In this document: piece after piece, positions 8,139 to 19,677 of the stretch
Layout of the letters: each line of letters starts with the position of its first letter
Position numbering within the stretch: position 1 is the stretch's first letter
NCBI RefSeq assembly: GCF_900103645.1
Contig: NZ_FNHP01000002.1
Coordinates: 372,001-436,000 of the forward strand
DNA from: Oryzisolibacter propanilivorax
GTDB taxonomy: Bacteria > Pseudomonadota > Gammaproteobacteria > Burkholderiales > Burkholderiaceae_C
Direction: 5' to 3'
Length of the DNA stretch: 64,000 bases
Made by a program: the position numbers and the translations under genes
Notes under the pieces: generated by a model
Database searches by the model: none
What the model was told of the DNA's origin: nothing
What the model saw: the letters and a program-made list of their open reading frames with translations, nothing else

Positions 8139-9887
8139 TCAGGCCGGCTGCGCCTCGGGCTGGTGCTGCTGCTGGCGCTTGCGCTGCAGCCGCTCCTCGT
8201 CGCAGCGCGGGCAGAAGGCGTGCTCGCCGGCCAGGTAGCCGTGCGTGGGGCAGATGGAGAACGTCGGCGTGACGGTGATGTAGGGCAGGCGGAACTGCGT
8301 CAGCGCCCGGCGCACCAGGTCGCGGCAGGCGGCGCTGCTGGCCAGGCGCTCGCCCATGTACAGGTGCAGCACCGTGCCGCCGGTGTACTGGCCCTGCAGC
8401 TGCTGCTGGCGCGCCAGCGCCTCGAACGGGTCGTCGGTGAAGCCCACCGGCAGCTGCGAGCTGTTGGTGTAGTAGGGGCGCTCGGCCGTGCCGGCCTGCA
8501 GGATGTGCGGCCAGCGCTTCCTGTCTTCCTTGGCGAAGCGGTAGGTGGTGCCCTCGGCGGGCGTGGCCTCCAGGTTGTACAGGTGGCCGGTCTGCTCCTG
8601 GAACTGCACGATGCGCGCGCGCACGTGCTGCAGCAGGCGCAGGGCCAGGGCGTGCCCCTGGTCGCTGGTGATGTCGTGCGCGTCGTGCGTGAAGTTGCGG
8701 ATCATCTCGTTCACGCCGTTCACGCCCAGGGTCGAGAAGTGGTTGCGCAGCGTGCCCAGGTAGCGCCGGGTGTAGGGGAACAGGCCCTGGTCCATCAGCT
8801 GCTGGATCAGCGCGCGCTTGGTCTCCAGGCTGCGCTGGCCCAGCTCCAGCAGCCGGTCCAGCGCCGCCAGCAGGCCGGGCTCGTCCCCGGCGTGCAGGAA
8901 CCCCAGCCGCGCGCAGTTGATGGTGACCACGCCCAGGCTGCCGGTCTGCTCGGCGCTGCCGAACAGGCCGTTGCCGCGCTTGAGCAGCTCGCGCAAGTCC
9001 AGCTGCAGCCGGCAGCACATGGAGCGCACCATGTGCGGCGACAGCTCGGAGTTGATGAAGTTCTGGAAGTAGGGCAGGCCGTACCTGGCCGTCATCTCGA
9101 ACAGGGCGGCAGCGTTCTCGCTGTCCCAGGGGAAGTCGGGCGTGATGTTGTAGGTCGGGATAGGGAAGGTGAACACGCGCCCCCGGGCATCGCCCGTGGT
9201 CATCACGTCGATATAGGCGCGGTTGATGGTGTCCATCTCGGCCTGCAGCTGGCCGTAGGTGAAGGGCATCTCCACGCCGCCGACCACCGGTACCTGCTCG
9301 CGCAGGTCTTCCGGGCAGGTCCAGTCGAAGGTCAGGTTGGTGAAGGGCGTCTGCGTGCCCCAGCGCGAGGGCACGTTCAGGTTGTAGACCAGCTCCTGCA
9401 TGCACTGGCGCACGGCGGCGTAATCCATCCCGTCCTTGCGCACGAAGGGCGCCATGTAGGTGTCGAACGACGAGAACGCCTGCGCGCCGGCCCACTCGTT
9501 TTGCAACGTGCCCAAAAAATTCACGATCTGCCCCACGGCCGAGCCCATGTGCTTCGGGGGACTCGCCTCGACCTTGCCCGGCACGCCGTTCAGGCCCTCG
9601 TGCAGCAGCGTGCGCAGCGACCAGCCGGCGCAGTAGCCGCTGAGCATGTCCAGGTCGTGGATGTGCAGGTCGCCATTGCGGTGCGCATCGCCGATCTCGG
9701 GCGCATAGACGTGCGACAGCCAGTAGTTGGCCGTGACCTTGCCGGCCATGTTCAGGATCAGCCCGCCCAGCGAATAGCCCTGGTTGGCGTTGGCGTTGAC
9801 GCGCCAGTCGGCGCGGGTGAGGTACTCCTCGACCGTCGGAAGGACCTCGACGATGGCGGACTTACATGGCTCGGGGGATGGCGGCAT
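8139..9887 (-). CDS. nrdD: Class III (anaerobic) ribonucleoside-triphosphate reductase, catalytic part
   Basis: This 582-aa protein is the 10-stranded barrel of oxygen-sensitive ribonucleotide reductase, which reduces NTPs to dNTPs. Visible blocks are NANANQGYSLGGLILNMAGK, HRNGDLHIHDLDML, TNLTFDWTCPED, VVTINCARLGFLHAG (a catalytic Cys region) and a C-terminal Cys cluster CPTHGYLAGEHAFCPRC. The usual glycyl-radical tail is absent and is encoded by the next ORF. ATG 9887 is preferred: longer in-frame starts (9923, TTG 9932) would put the NrdR box inside the coding region. Expression is probably NrdR-controlled and microaerobic. Confidence 0.93.
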   Translation of the reverse strand: MPPSPEPCKSAIVEVLPTVEEYLTRADWRVNANANQGYSLGGLILNMAGKVTANYWLSHVYAPEIGDAHRNGDLHIHDLDMLSGYCAGWSLRTLLHEGLNGVPGKVEASPPKHMGSAVGQIVNFLGTLQNEWAGAQAFSSFDTYMAPFVRKDGMDYAAVRQCMQELVYNLNVPSRWGTQTPFTNLTFDWTCPEDLREQVPVVGGVEMPFTYGQLQAEMDTINRAYIDVMTTGDARGRVFTFPIPTYNITPDFPWDSENAAALFEMTARYGLPYFQNFINSELSPHMVRSMCCRLQLDLRELLKRGNGLFGSAEQTGSLGVVTINCARLGFLHAGDEPGLLAALDRLLELGQRSLETKRALIQQLMDQGLFPYTRRYLGTLRNHFSTLGVNGVNEMIRNFTHDAHDITSDQGHALALRLLQHVRARIVQFQEQTGHLYNLEATPAEGTTYRFAKEDRKRWPHILQAGTAERPYYTNSSQLPVGFTDDPFEALARQQQLQGQYTGGTVLHLYMGERLASSAACRDLVRRALTQFRLPYITVTPTFSICPTHGYLAGEHAFCPRCDEERLQRKRQQQHQPEAQPA

Positions 9888-9900
9888 GGAAACACCTGAA

Positions 9901-9916
9901 ACACTACATATGGTGT
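9901..9916. promoter_or_regulatory. NrdR box 1
   Basis: ACACTACATATGGTGT closely matches the NrdR palindrome (ACACTATATATAGTGT). NrdR is the nucleotide-sensing repressor of ribonucleotide reductase operons. Box 2 lies 32 bp upstream, three helical turns, as is usual for tandem NrdR boxes. Confidence 0.85.
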
Positions 9917-9932
9917 TCACCATACCTTCCAA

Positions 9933-9948
9933 ACACTACTGGTAGTTT
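9933..9948. promoter_or_regulatory. NrdR box 2
   Basis: ACACTACTGGTAGTTT is the weaker of the pair. It is directly followed by TTGAT-CCGG-CGCAA (9947-9960), half of an FNR/Anr site, hinting at additional oxygen control. Confidence 0.75.
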
Positions 9949-9977
9949 GATCCGGCGCAAACCCGGATGGCCCGGCC

Positions 9978-10006
9978 AAAAAAACAGCCGGCACGCTGGC
10001 CGGCTG
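9978..10006 (-). terminator. Rho-independent terminator of the hemerythrin gene
   Basis: Read on the minus strand, CAGCCGGC and GCCGGCTG form an 8-bp stem followed by seven T. It lies downstream of the hemerythrin gene and upstream of nrdD. Confidence 0.8.
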
Positions 10007-10098
10007 AAAGCAAGGCTGCCCTGGTGGGCCCTGCCGATGGAAACACGGGATGCCGGCGGCAGGTGCATGCCGGCCGCCTGGCCAAGATGGGCCGGCGC

Positions 10099-10524
10099 TC
10101 AGGCCGGCAGGGCCTCCTCGGCCTCGATGCGCGGGTAGAAGTCGCGGTCTTCGCGGCGCATGCGCTCGTACACGCTGCGCAGCGCCACGTTGGCCTCGGC
10201 GCGGAAGCCCTCCGGGTCGGCGGCGACGCGCTCGGCGGTGTTCCAGCGCCGGGCGAACGCCATGTAGCCGCCGGCGATCTCGCCCATCTCGCGCTGGAAC
10301 TGCGCGCCCAGGCGCGCCAGCTGCGCGTCGCGCCCGGTGGCCAGCGCCGGGTACAGCAGCCGGTCCTCCACCGCCAGGTGCAATCGGATGGTGGAGCTCA
10401 TGGCGACGATGGCCTGGGCGATCTGCGCGGCGTGCTGCGCCGGGCCGGCATGGCTCAGGGCGCGCAGGGCGTCGATCTGCGCCAGGATGTCCTCGTGCTC
10501 GTGCTTGAAGCGGTCGATGTTCAT
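10099..10524 (-). CDS. Hemerythrin HHE domain-containing protein
   Basis: This is a 141-aa four-helix protein with the di-iron ligand pattern of HHE hemerythrins: FKHEHEDILAQID, STIRLHLAVEDRLLYPAL and a C-terminal REDRDFYPRIEAEE. The start ATG 10524 has AAGGAG 11 nt upstream; an in-frame TTG at 10548 is less likely. Such proteins bind O2 or NO, or repair iron-sulfur damage. Location next to norB (downstream, same strand, separated by a terminator) suggests a role in nitric-oxide tolerance. Confidence 0.88.
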   Translation of the reverse strand: MNIDRFKHEHEDILAQIDALRALSHAGPAQHAAQIAQAIVAMSSTIRLHLAVEDRLLYPALATGRDAQLARLGAQFQREMGEIAGGYMAFARRWNTAERVAADPEGFRAEANVALRSVYERMRREDRDFYPRIEAEEALPA

Positions 10525-10552
10525 GGCGTTGCACACTCCTTGCGACAAAGGT

Positions 10553-10601
10553 CCAAAAAACGGGGGTCACCAGGGGCACGGCGCCGGCCGTGCCCCTGGT
10601 G
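10553..10601 (-). terminator. Strong terminator after norB
   Basis: ACCAGGGGCACGG (10569-10581) pairs perfectly with CCGTGCCCCTGGT (10588-10600). On the minus strand a T-run follows (TTTTTT, after gacccccg). It separates norB from the hemerythrin gene. Confidence 0.8.
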
Positions 10602-10606
10602 CCCGA

Positions 10607-12913
10607 TCAGCGGGCGGCGCCCGCCAGGGTGCCGGCGGTGGGCGCGGCGCCGGCGCGTTCGCCGAACAGCACGCCGCTGACCACCTGCCAGCTCACGCAC
10701 AGCGCGCCGGTGATGAACACCAGGTCACCGAAGGTGCGCACCCAGCGCAGCGTCACGAAGAACGGCTGCTGCATGAAGGCCTCGCTGCGGGCGTACCACA
10801 GGCCTTCGGTCACGCTGGCGTGGAACTGGAACAGGCCGATGGGCAGCAGGCTGGTGGCGATCATCAGCACCAGGCCGGCGTTGAGCCACCAGAAGCCCGT
10901 CTTCATCAGACGTTCGTTGAACACCAGGGTCGGGCGCACGTAGCGCAGCACCATCAGCGTGAAGCCCAGGGCCAGGAAGCCGTAGACACCGAACAGCGCG
11001 GCGTGGGCGTGCACCGGCGTGGTGTTCAGGCCCTGGATGTAGTACAGCGAGATCGGCGGGTTGATCATGAAGCCGAAGACGCCCGCGCCCAGCATGTTCC
11101 AAAACGCCACGGCGACGAAGCACATCAGCGGCCACTTCAGGTTGCGCATCCAGCCGGCCTTGTGCTGCAGGCGCCAGTGCTCCCAGGCCTCGTGGCCCAG
11201 CACCACCAGCGGCACCACCTCCAAAGCGCTGAAGGAGGCGCCCACGGCCATCACCGGCGTGGTGGTGCCCGAGAAATACAGGTGGTGGAAGGTGCCGGGC
11301 ACGCCGCCCAGCATGAACAGCGAAGCCGAGGCCAGGCTGGCGGCGGTGGCCATGCGGTAGGACACCAGGCCCAGGGTCGAGAAGATGAACGCCAGGGCGG
11401 TGGTGGCGAAGACCTCGAAGAAGCCCTCGACCCACAGGTGCACCACCCACCAGCGCCAGTACTCCATCACCGACAGGTGCGTGCGCTCGCCGTAGAACAG
11501 GCCCGAGCCGTAGAACAGGCCGATGCACACCACCGACGAGGTCAGCAGCGCCAGCAGGTTCTTGTCCTGCCCGTTGGGCGCCAGCAGCGCGGGGAAGATG
11601 GCGCGCGCCATCAGCACCAGCCAGAAGGCGATGCCGGCGAACTTGCCGATCTGCCACAGGCGGCCCAGGTCCACGTACTCATAGCCCTGGTGGCCCAGCC
11701 AGAAGTTCAGGTTGGGCGGCAGGATCTGCGCGATGGCCAGGTAATTGCCGATGAACGAGCCCACGCAGACCACCACCAGCGCCCAGAACAAAATGTCCAC
11801 GCCCAGCTTCTGGTACTTGGGATCACGGCCGCCGTTGATCAGCGGCGCCAGGAACAGGCCGGCGGCCAGGAAGCCCGTGGCGATCCAGAACAGCGCCGCC
11901 TGCAGGTGCCAGGTGCGCACCAGCGAATAGGGGAACCAGCGTGAGACGTCCACGCCGTAGAAGGTCTGGCCTTCCACCGTGTAGTGCGCGGTGAAGCCGC
12001 CCAGGAAGACCTGCGCGGTGAACAGCGCCACCACCAAAAACAGGTACTTGCCCAGCGAGCGCTGCGAAGGCGTCAGCGGCACGCGGGTGAGCGGGTCGTG
12101 CGCGGGCACGGTGGGCTCTTTTTCGTCTTCCTTGCGCAGGAAGGCCCAGCCCCAGATCAGGAAGCCCACGCCGGCCATCATGATGACCACGCTGACGATG
12201 GACCACATCACGTTTTCGCCCGTGGGCTGGTTGCCGATCAGCGGCTCGTGCGGCCAGTTGTTGGTGTAGGTGGCGCCGGTGCCGCCCACGTCCTGCGGGC
12301 GCTCGGTGGCGGCGACCCAGGCGGTCCAGAAGAAGAAGCCGGCCAGCTGCGCGCGCCGCTCGGCGCTGGGCAGGGTGTTTTCCTTCATGGCGAAGTGCTC
12401 GCGCGAGGTGTGCAGCGAGGGGTTGTCGCTGAACAGCTTGTCGTAGTACTGCGTGACCTCGGCGATGGCCTTGGCGCGGACCGGGCTGAGCGTCGCGGTG
12501 TCGGTCACCTTGTCATAGGTGTTGGTGCGGTACTCCTTCTTCAGGCGCGCCTTGAGCACGGCCTGGGTGTCGGCGTCCAGCTCGGCGAAGCGCTTGCCGT
12601 GCAGCTCCTGCGCGCTCAGCTCCAGCCAGGCCAGCAGCTCGCGGTGCAGCCAGTCGGCCGTCCAGTCGGGCGCCTGGTAGGCGCCGTGGCCGAAAACCGA
12701 GCCCAGCTGCATGCCGCCCACCGACTGCCAGGCGGTCTGGCCGTCCAGGATGCCGTCCTTGGTGTAGAGCGCGTCGCCGCTGCCCTGCACCAGTACCTTG
12801 CCCGGAATCGGCGGCGCGGTGCGATACACCTCCACGCCGTAGTAGCCCAGCAGGCTGAAGGTGACGATCAACACGCCGATCAGCGTGTACCAGTACTTGG
12901 CGTACTTACCCAT
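10607..12913 (-). CDS. norB: Quinol-dependent nitric oxide reductase (qNOR)
   Basis: This 768-aa single-subunit enzyme reduces 2 NO to N2O with quinol electrons in the inner membrane. It is longer than cytochrome-c-dependent NorB because of the fused N-terminal extension: one membrane helix (YTLIGVLIVTFSLLGYYGVEV) and a periplasmic domain of about 200 residues. The heme-copper-oxidase-like core of about 12 helices follows, with conserved His-bearing segments such as VRTWHLQAALFWIATGF and RWWVVHLWVEGFFEVFATT. No norC is present. The ATG has GGGAGG 6 nt upstream. It is divergent from norR and probably NorR/sigma-54-activated. Confidence 0.97.
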   Translation of the reverse strand: MGKYAKYWYTLIGVLIVTFSLLGYYGVEVYRTAPPIPGKVLVQGSGDALYTKDGILDGQTAWQSVGGMQLGSVFGHGAYQAPDWTADWLHRELLAWLELSAQELHGKRFAELDADTQAVLKARLKKEYRTNTYDKVTDTATLSPVRAKAIAEVTQYYDKLFSDNPSLHTSREHFAMKENTLPSAERRAQLAGFFFWTAWVAATERPQDVGGTGATYTNNWPHEPLIGNQPTGENVMWSIVSVVIMMAGVGFLIWGWAFLRKEDEKEPTVPAHDPLTRVPLTPSQRSLGKYLFLVVALFTAQVFLGGFTAHYTVEGQTFYGVDVSRWFPYSLVRTWHLQAALFWIATGFLAAGLFLAPLINGGRDPKYQKLGVDILFWALVVVCVGSFIGNYLAIAQILPPNLNFWLGHQGYEYVDLGRLWQIGKFAGIAFWLVLMARAIFPALLAPNGQDKNLLALLTSSVVCIGLFYGSGLFYGERTHLSVMEYWRWWVVHLWVEGFFEVFATTALAFIFSTLGLVSYRMATAASLASASLFMLGGVPGTFHHLYFSGTTTPVMAVGASFSALEVVPLVVLGHEAWEHWRLQHKAGWMRNLKWPLMCFVAVAFWNMLGAGVFGFMINPPISLYYIQGLNTTPVHAHAALFGVYGFLALGFTLMVLRYVRPTLVFNERLMKTGFWWLNAGLVLMIATSLLPIGLFQFHASVTEGLWYARSEAFMQQPFFVTLRWVRTFGDLVFITGALCVSWQVVSGVLFGERAGAAPTAGTLAGAAR

Positions 12914-13095
12914 GAAGGGCCTCCCTCATCGTGTTGTTGTGAAGAGAAGAAAGGACACCCGCTGCGCCGGCCGTGCACACGGCGGGTGGCGGGAACCAGG
13001 AGTGGGGCAGGGGCATGGATGCTTTCCTTGCAGGTCATCACTTTTGAAACGCTGCGTTGTGTGAAGACACATCACGCAACCGCTGCCCTGTCCTT

Positions 13096-13111
13096 TGCAA
13101 GCCCCGGGCCA
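13096..13111 (-). promoter_or_regulatory. Candidate sigma-54 promoter of norB
   Basis: On the minus strand the sequence TGGCCCG-GGGC-TTGCA fits the sigma-54 consensus TGGCACG-N4-TTGCA with one mismatch and the required GG/GC elements. It lies about 180 bp upstream of the norB ATG and downstream of the NorR sites. Confidence 0.55.
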
Positions 13112-13151
13112 GCCTGTGCACCGCAGCAAATCAAGGGTTTACGCGGGTAAC

Positions 13152-13164
13152 GGTAAAATTCACC
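13152..13164. promoter_or_regulatory. norR: NorR enhancer site 1
   Basis: GGT-AAAATTC-ACC matches the GGT-N7-ACC NorR binding motif known from Ralstonia. It is 25 bp from site 2. Confidence 0.65.
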
Positions 13165-13176
13165 GTGGCACAATCG

Positions 13177-13189
13177 GGTAAAAAGGACC
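13177..13189. promoter_or_regulatory. norR: NorR enhancer site 2
   Basis: GGT-AAAAAGG-ACC also fits GGT-N7-ACC. Known NorR enhancers usually have three sites; I found two good ones. Confidence 0.6.
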
Positions 13190-13212
13190 GCAAAAAGGTG
13201 AATACAACCGTG

Positions 13213-14808
13213 ATGGAGACGCCGTTGGCGAACGGCGGTGACCTGCTGGCGCTGTGCGCCGACCTGGGCGCCGAGCTGCCGCAGGCGGTGCGCCTGCAGC
13301 GCCTGGTGGACCTGCTGCGCGCCCAGTTCCGCTGCGGCGCGGTGGCGCTGCTGCGCCTGGAGGACGAACGCCTTCGCCCGGTGGCGGTGAACGGCCTGGT
13401 CAGCGACGCGCTGGGCCGGCGCTTCGCCGTCGGCCAGCACCCGCGCCTGGCGGCCATCCTGGCGCGCCACGAGGTGACCTGCTTCGAGCACGACAGCGCC
13501 TTGCCCGACCCCTACGACGGGCTGCTGGACACCCTGGTGGGCGAGCCGTTGCCGGTGCACGACTGCATGGGCGTGGGCCTGCAGGTGGAGGGCCGGCCCT
13601 GGGGCGTGCTGACGCTGGACGCGCTGGACACCGGCACCTTCGGCGCGGCGGCGCGCGCGCGGCTGGCGCGCTGCGTGCCGCTGGTCGAGGCGGTGGTGCG
13701 CGTGGCCCGGCTGGAGCAGGAACTGCGCACCCTGCGCATGGCGGCCACCGCGCCCAACGAGGGCGCCAGCGACGGCGCCGCCGGCCTGGCGGCGCGCCGC
13801 GCCGGGGAGGTGGAGATCGTCGGCGAAAGCCCGGCGCTGGCGCGGCTGCTGCACGAGCTGTCGGTGGTCGCCACGTCCGAGCTGCCGGTGCTGCTGCTGG
13901 GCGAGACCGGCGTCGGCAAGGAGCTGTTCGCGCGCCTGCTGCACCAGCGCTCGCCGCGGCGCAACCGGGCGCTGGTGCACGTCAACTGCGCGGCGCTGCC
14001 CGAGTCGCTGGCCGAGAGCGAGCTGTTCGGCCACGTGCGCGGGGCGTTCTCCGGCGCGGTGAGCGACCGGCCCGGGCGCTTCGAGGCGGCCGAGGGCGGC
14101 ACCCTGTTCCTGGACGAGGTCGGCGAACTGCCGCTGTCGGTGCAGGCCAAGCTGCTGCGCACGCTGCAAAACGGCGAGATCCAGCGCCTGGGCGCCGACC
14201 GCCCGCGCAGCGTGAATGTGCGCGTGGTCGCCGCCACCAACCGCAACCTGCGCGAGCAGGTGGCCAGCGGGGCGTTTCGCGCCGACCTGTACCACCGCCT
14301 GTCGGTGTACCCGGTGCCGATCCCGCCGCTGCGCGAGCGCGGCAACGACGTGCTGCTGCTGGCCGGGCGCTTCCTGGAGCTGAACCGCGCGCGCCTGGGC
14401 CTGCGCAGCCTGCGCCTGTCGCCCGACGCGCAGAACGCCCTGCGCCGCTACCCCTGGCCGGGCAACGTGCGCGAGCTGGAGCACGTCGTCAGCCGCGCCG
14501 CGCTCAAGGCGCTGTCGCGCGGCGTGGACGCGGCCGCCATCGTCACCCTGGAGGCGGCGCTGCTGGACCTGGACGCGCTGCTGGCGCCGGCCGCGCCCGC
14601 TGCCCCTGCCGAGGCCCCTGGGGCACAGGGCGCCGCCGCGCCTCCGGGGCCGACTACGCTGCGCGATGCGGTGGACGACTGCCAGCGCCAGGTGGTCATG
14701 GCGGCGCTGGCGCGTGCCGGCGGCAACTGGGCCGGCGCCGCGCGCGCGCTGGACGTGGACGCCAGCAACCTGCACAAGCTGGCGCGGCGGCTGGGGCTGA
14801 AGGTCTGA
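13213..14808 (+). CDS. norR: Nitric oxide-responsive sigma-54 activator NorR
   Basis: This 531-aa protein has an N-terminal GAF domain (residues about 20-185) that senses NO through a non-heme iron. A sigma-54 AAA+ domain follows with Walker [13 protein letters not shown], the sigma-54 contact loop [11 protein letters not shown] (the GAFTGA motif with Thr to Ser), Walker [13 protein letters not shown] and the arginine-finger region. A Fis-type HTH ends the protein ([25 protein letters not shown]). The start is ATG 13213; GTG at 13198 or 13210 cannot be excluded. It is divergent from norB, the expected target. Confidence 0.95.
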   Translation: METPLANGGDLLALCADLGAELPQAVRLQRLVDLLRAQFRCGAVALLRLEDERLRPVAVNGLVSDALGRRFAVGQHPRLAAILARHEVTCFEHDSALPDPYDGLLDTLVGEPLPVHDCMGVGLQVEGRPWGVLTLDALDTGTFGAAARARLARCVPLVEAVVRVARLEQELRTLRMAATAPNEGASDGAAGLAARRAGEVEIVGESPALARLLHELSVVATSELPVLLLGETGVGKELFARLLHQRSPRRNRALVHVNCAALPESLAESELFGHVRGAFSGAVSDRPGRFEAAEGGTLFLDEVGELPLSVQAKLLRTLQNGEIQRLGADRPRSVNVRVVAATNRNLREQVASGAFRADLYHRLSVYPVPIPPLRERGNDVLLLAGRFLELNRARLGLRSLRLSPDAQNALRRYPWPGNVRELEHVVSRAALKALSRGVDAAAIVTLEAALLDLDALLAPAAPAAPAEAPGAQGAAAPPGPTTLRDAVDDCQRQVVMAALARAGGNWAGAARALDVDASNLHKLARRLGLKV

Positions 14809-14830
14809 AACGCCTCTGCGCCCCGCCTTT

Positions 14831-14872
14831 TGCTATTGTTTATATAGCTGGAGACCCTTGATTTTCCTGGGC

Positions 14873-14890
<18 letters not shown>
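14831..14890 (-). repeat. Interspersed hairpin repeat, copy 5
   Basis: TATATAGCTGGAGACCCTTG is followed by TGGGCTCAGGCCGGTTTTGG. It overlaps the last codons and stop of uvrA, so the repeat supplies the end of the protein. Confidence 0.6.
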
Positions 14891-17932
<3,042 letters not shown>

Positions 17933-18146
17933 GGCAGCGGGTGGCGGGAGGGAAACCCACCATGATAGTCAGCCCCGCTGCGGCAGGTGGATGTCTGTAA
18001 ATCGCCCTTTCTTGTCGCCAGTGTCAGGCAGCGGCGCATGCAAAAGCCCTTCGGACTGGGCAGCGTGGCCTCGCTCTTGGGACGGTCCGTTCGCTGTCTC
18101 GCCTTTACCGATGTGCAGGGCTGCCGGCGACTCGCATACTGTCCCG

Positions 18147-18262
18147 ATGCAAGACATCGCTTCTTCCGATCTCAAGGCTATCCTTCATTCGCAGCGCGCC
18201 AACCTCTATTACCTGGAGCACTGCCGAGTGCTCGTCAACGGAGGGCGTGTGGAATATGTGAC
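18147..18262 (+). pseudogene. cas1: cas1 (type I-F CRISPR) 5' fragment, cut by an IS element
   Basis: ATG 18147 opens 38-39 codons reading MQDIASSDLKAILHSQRANL and then YYLEHCRVLVNGGRVEYVT. This is nearly identical, from memory, to the N-terminus of type I-F (Ypest) Cas1 integrase. The match stops exactly where the IS3-family terminal repeat begins, and all catalytic residues are lost. No cas2-3 or csy gene remains in the window. Together with the I-F type repeat on the other side of the IS, this marks a destroyed CRISPR-Cas locus. Confidence 0.85.
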
Positions 18263-18304
18263 TGAACCGCCCCGGCTTTGAACTGACCCCCAGAATTTGG
18301 ACGG

Positions 18305-19150
18305 TCACGATGCCGCCGTGTAGGCAGTGCTTCTCAATCGGTACTCCACCGGACTGAGCCCCAAAAGCCCGAGCTTGATGCGCTCGTGGTTGTAGTAGTG
18401 GACGTAATCATGTACGCCCGCTTCGAGCGCACCAATGCTGTCGGGCCTTTCAAGATGGAAATACTCGGCCTTCAGGGTGCCGAAGAAGCTTTCAATCGCC
18501 GCGTTGTCGAAGCAGTTGCCTTTGCGACTCATGCTTTGCCTGGCTCCGCGTCGCGCGAGCATCGATCGGTAGGGTTGCATCTTGTAGTGCCGGCCTTGAT
18601 CGGAGTGCACGATCAGGTCGACCGCGCAACTGGTCTGCGAGAGTGCGGCCTCAAGCATGGTGGAAACCATCTCGAAAACCGGCCGCCTTGCCATGCGGTA
18701 CGCGACGATCTCGCCGTTGTACAGATCCATGCAGGCCGACAGGTACAGCTTGTGGCCGCTCACGTTGAACTCGGTGACGTCGGTCGCCCACTTCTGGTTC
18801 GCAGCAGTCGCACTGAAGTCGCGCTGCAGAATGTTGGGGACGTGTGCATCGCTTGTGCCCGGAACATGCCGGGAGCGCTTCTTCACCCGAATCAACGCTC
18901 GCAGCCCCATCTTCTGCATCAGACGCTGCACGCACTTGTGGTTGATCGGCTCCTGCGTCGAGCGGCGTAGCACGGCAGTGATCCGCCTGTATCCGTAGCG
19001 GCCTTTGTGCTCGTCGTAGACAGTGCGAATCCGAGTCTCCAGGATGCTTTGCGCGTCGGCGCGCTGGGCCGCCCGGCACTGGTAGTAGAACGTGCTGCGC
19101 GCCAAGCCGGCTGCCTGCAACAGATCCACCAATTTATGGTCATGCCTCAA
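18305..19150 (-). CDS. IS3-family transposase OrfB (DDE integrase)
   Basis: This is the catalytic half of the transposase, with a helical HTH_21 region (YGYRRITAVLRR) and an rve core. DDE residues lie in WATDVTEF, DLIVHSDQGRHY and NAAIESFFGTLKAE. The frame is continuous upstream of the annotated start to the slippery A7 in orfA (plus-strand T-run 19213-19219). A -1 slip there yields an OrfAB fusion without stop, which I checked codon by codon. The free-standing start is TTG 19150. Confidence 0.92.
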   Translation of the reverse strand: MRHDHKLVDLLQAAGLARSTFYYQCRAAQRADAQSILETRIRTVYDEHKGRYGYRRITAVLRRSTQEPINHKCVQRLMQKMGLRALIRVKKRSRHVPGTSDAHVPNILQRDFSATAANQKWATDVTEFNVSGHKLYLSACMDLYNGEIVAYRMARRPVFEMVSTMLEAALSQTSCAVDLIVHSDQGRHYKMQPYRSMLARRGARQSMSRKGNCFDNAAIESFFGTLKAEYFHLERPDSIGALEAGVHDYVHYYNHERIKLGLLGLSPVEYRLRSTAYTAAS

Positions 19151-19158
19151 CCCAGCAA

Positions 19159-19677
19159 TCAGACACGCTTTGTCGGCGCAGCTGATCTCTTTGACCGGAT
19201 CAAGGCCTGCAATTTTTTTAGGTACGCGACCTCCGCGCGCAGTCGGTCGTTCTCTTCCCGCAGGGTTTTCTGCGTATCGGCAACGATCGTGCTTGGCGGC
19301 GCTGCAGAGCGTCGTTCTGGTTTGATCTTGAGCTGCTCTTGTTCCCCGCTAGCGCGCGCTTGCAGGCGACCTTGATCGAGATTGCGTCTCCAGACCACGA
19401 TCTGATTGGGATTGCGGATGTCATAGAGCGCCGCAACCTGACGGCTGGAAAGCTGCTCGCGATCCTGATGAGCCAGCACCTGCAGCTTGAACTGCGCACT
19501 GTACGCGCTGCGCTTGGGGCGCAAGCCCTCGATGCCGTGCAGACGGTAGTGGTTCACCCAGGTGCGGACCTTCTCCTCGGGAATCGACCACCGCCGAGCC
19601 AACAGCTTCGCGCCACCTTCGCCGGCTAAAAAGCTCTGGACGACTTTCAGCTTGAAATCCGTTTCGTACTTCCTCAT
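19159..19677 (-). CDS. IS3-family transposase OrfA (helix-turn-helix protein)
   Basis: This 172-aa DNA-binding subunit recognises the IS ends. Two HTH units are visible (KLKVVQSFLAGEGGAKLLAR, then WSIPEEKVRTWV; and QDREQLSSRQVAALYDI). A C-terminal leucine-zipper-like coiled coil follows (LREENDRLRAEVAYLKKL). The slippery AAAAAAA sits in codons YLKKL near the end, where a -1 frameshift enters orfB. The overall plan is that of the IS150 group. Confidence 0.9.
   Translation of the reverse strand: MRKYETDFKLKVVQSFLAGEGGAKLLARRWSIPEEKVRTWVNHYRLHGIEGLRPKRSAYSAQFKLQVLAHQDREQLSSRQVAALYDIRNPNQIVVWRRNLDQGRLQARASGEQEQLKIKPERRSAAPPSTIVADTQKTLREENDRLRAEVAYLKKLQALIRSKRSAAPTKRV

Noticed and set aside
9888-9932. 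Longer NrdD start (ATG 9923 or TTG 9932)
   Set aside because: It would place the NrdR operator within the coding sequence, and the residues do not resemble the NrdD N-terminus.
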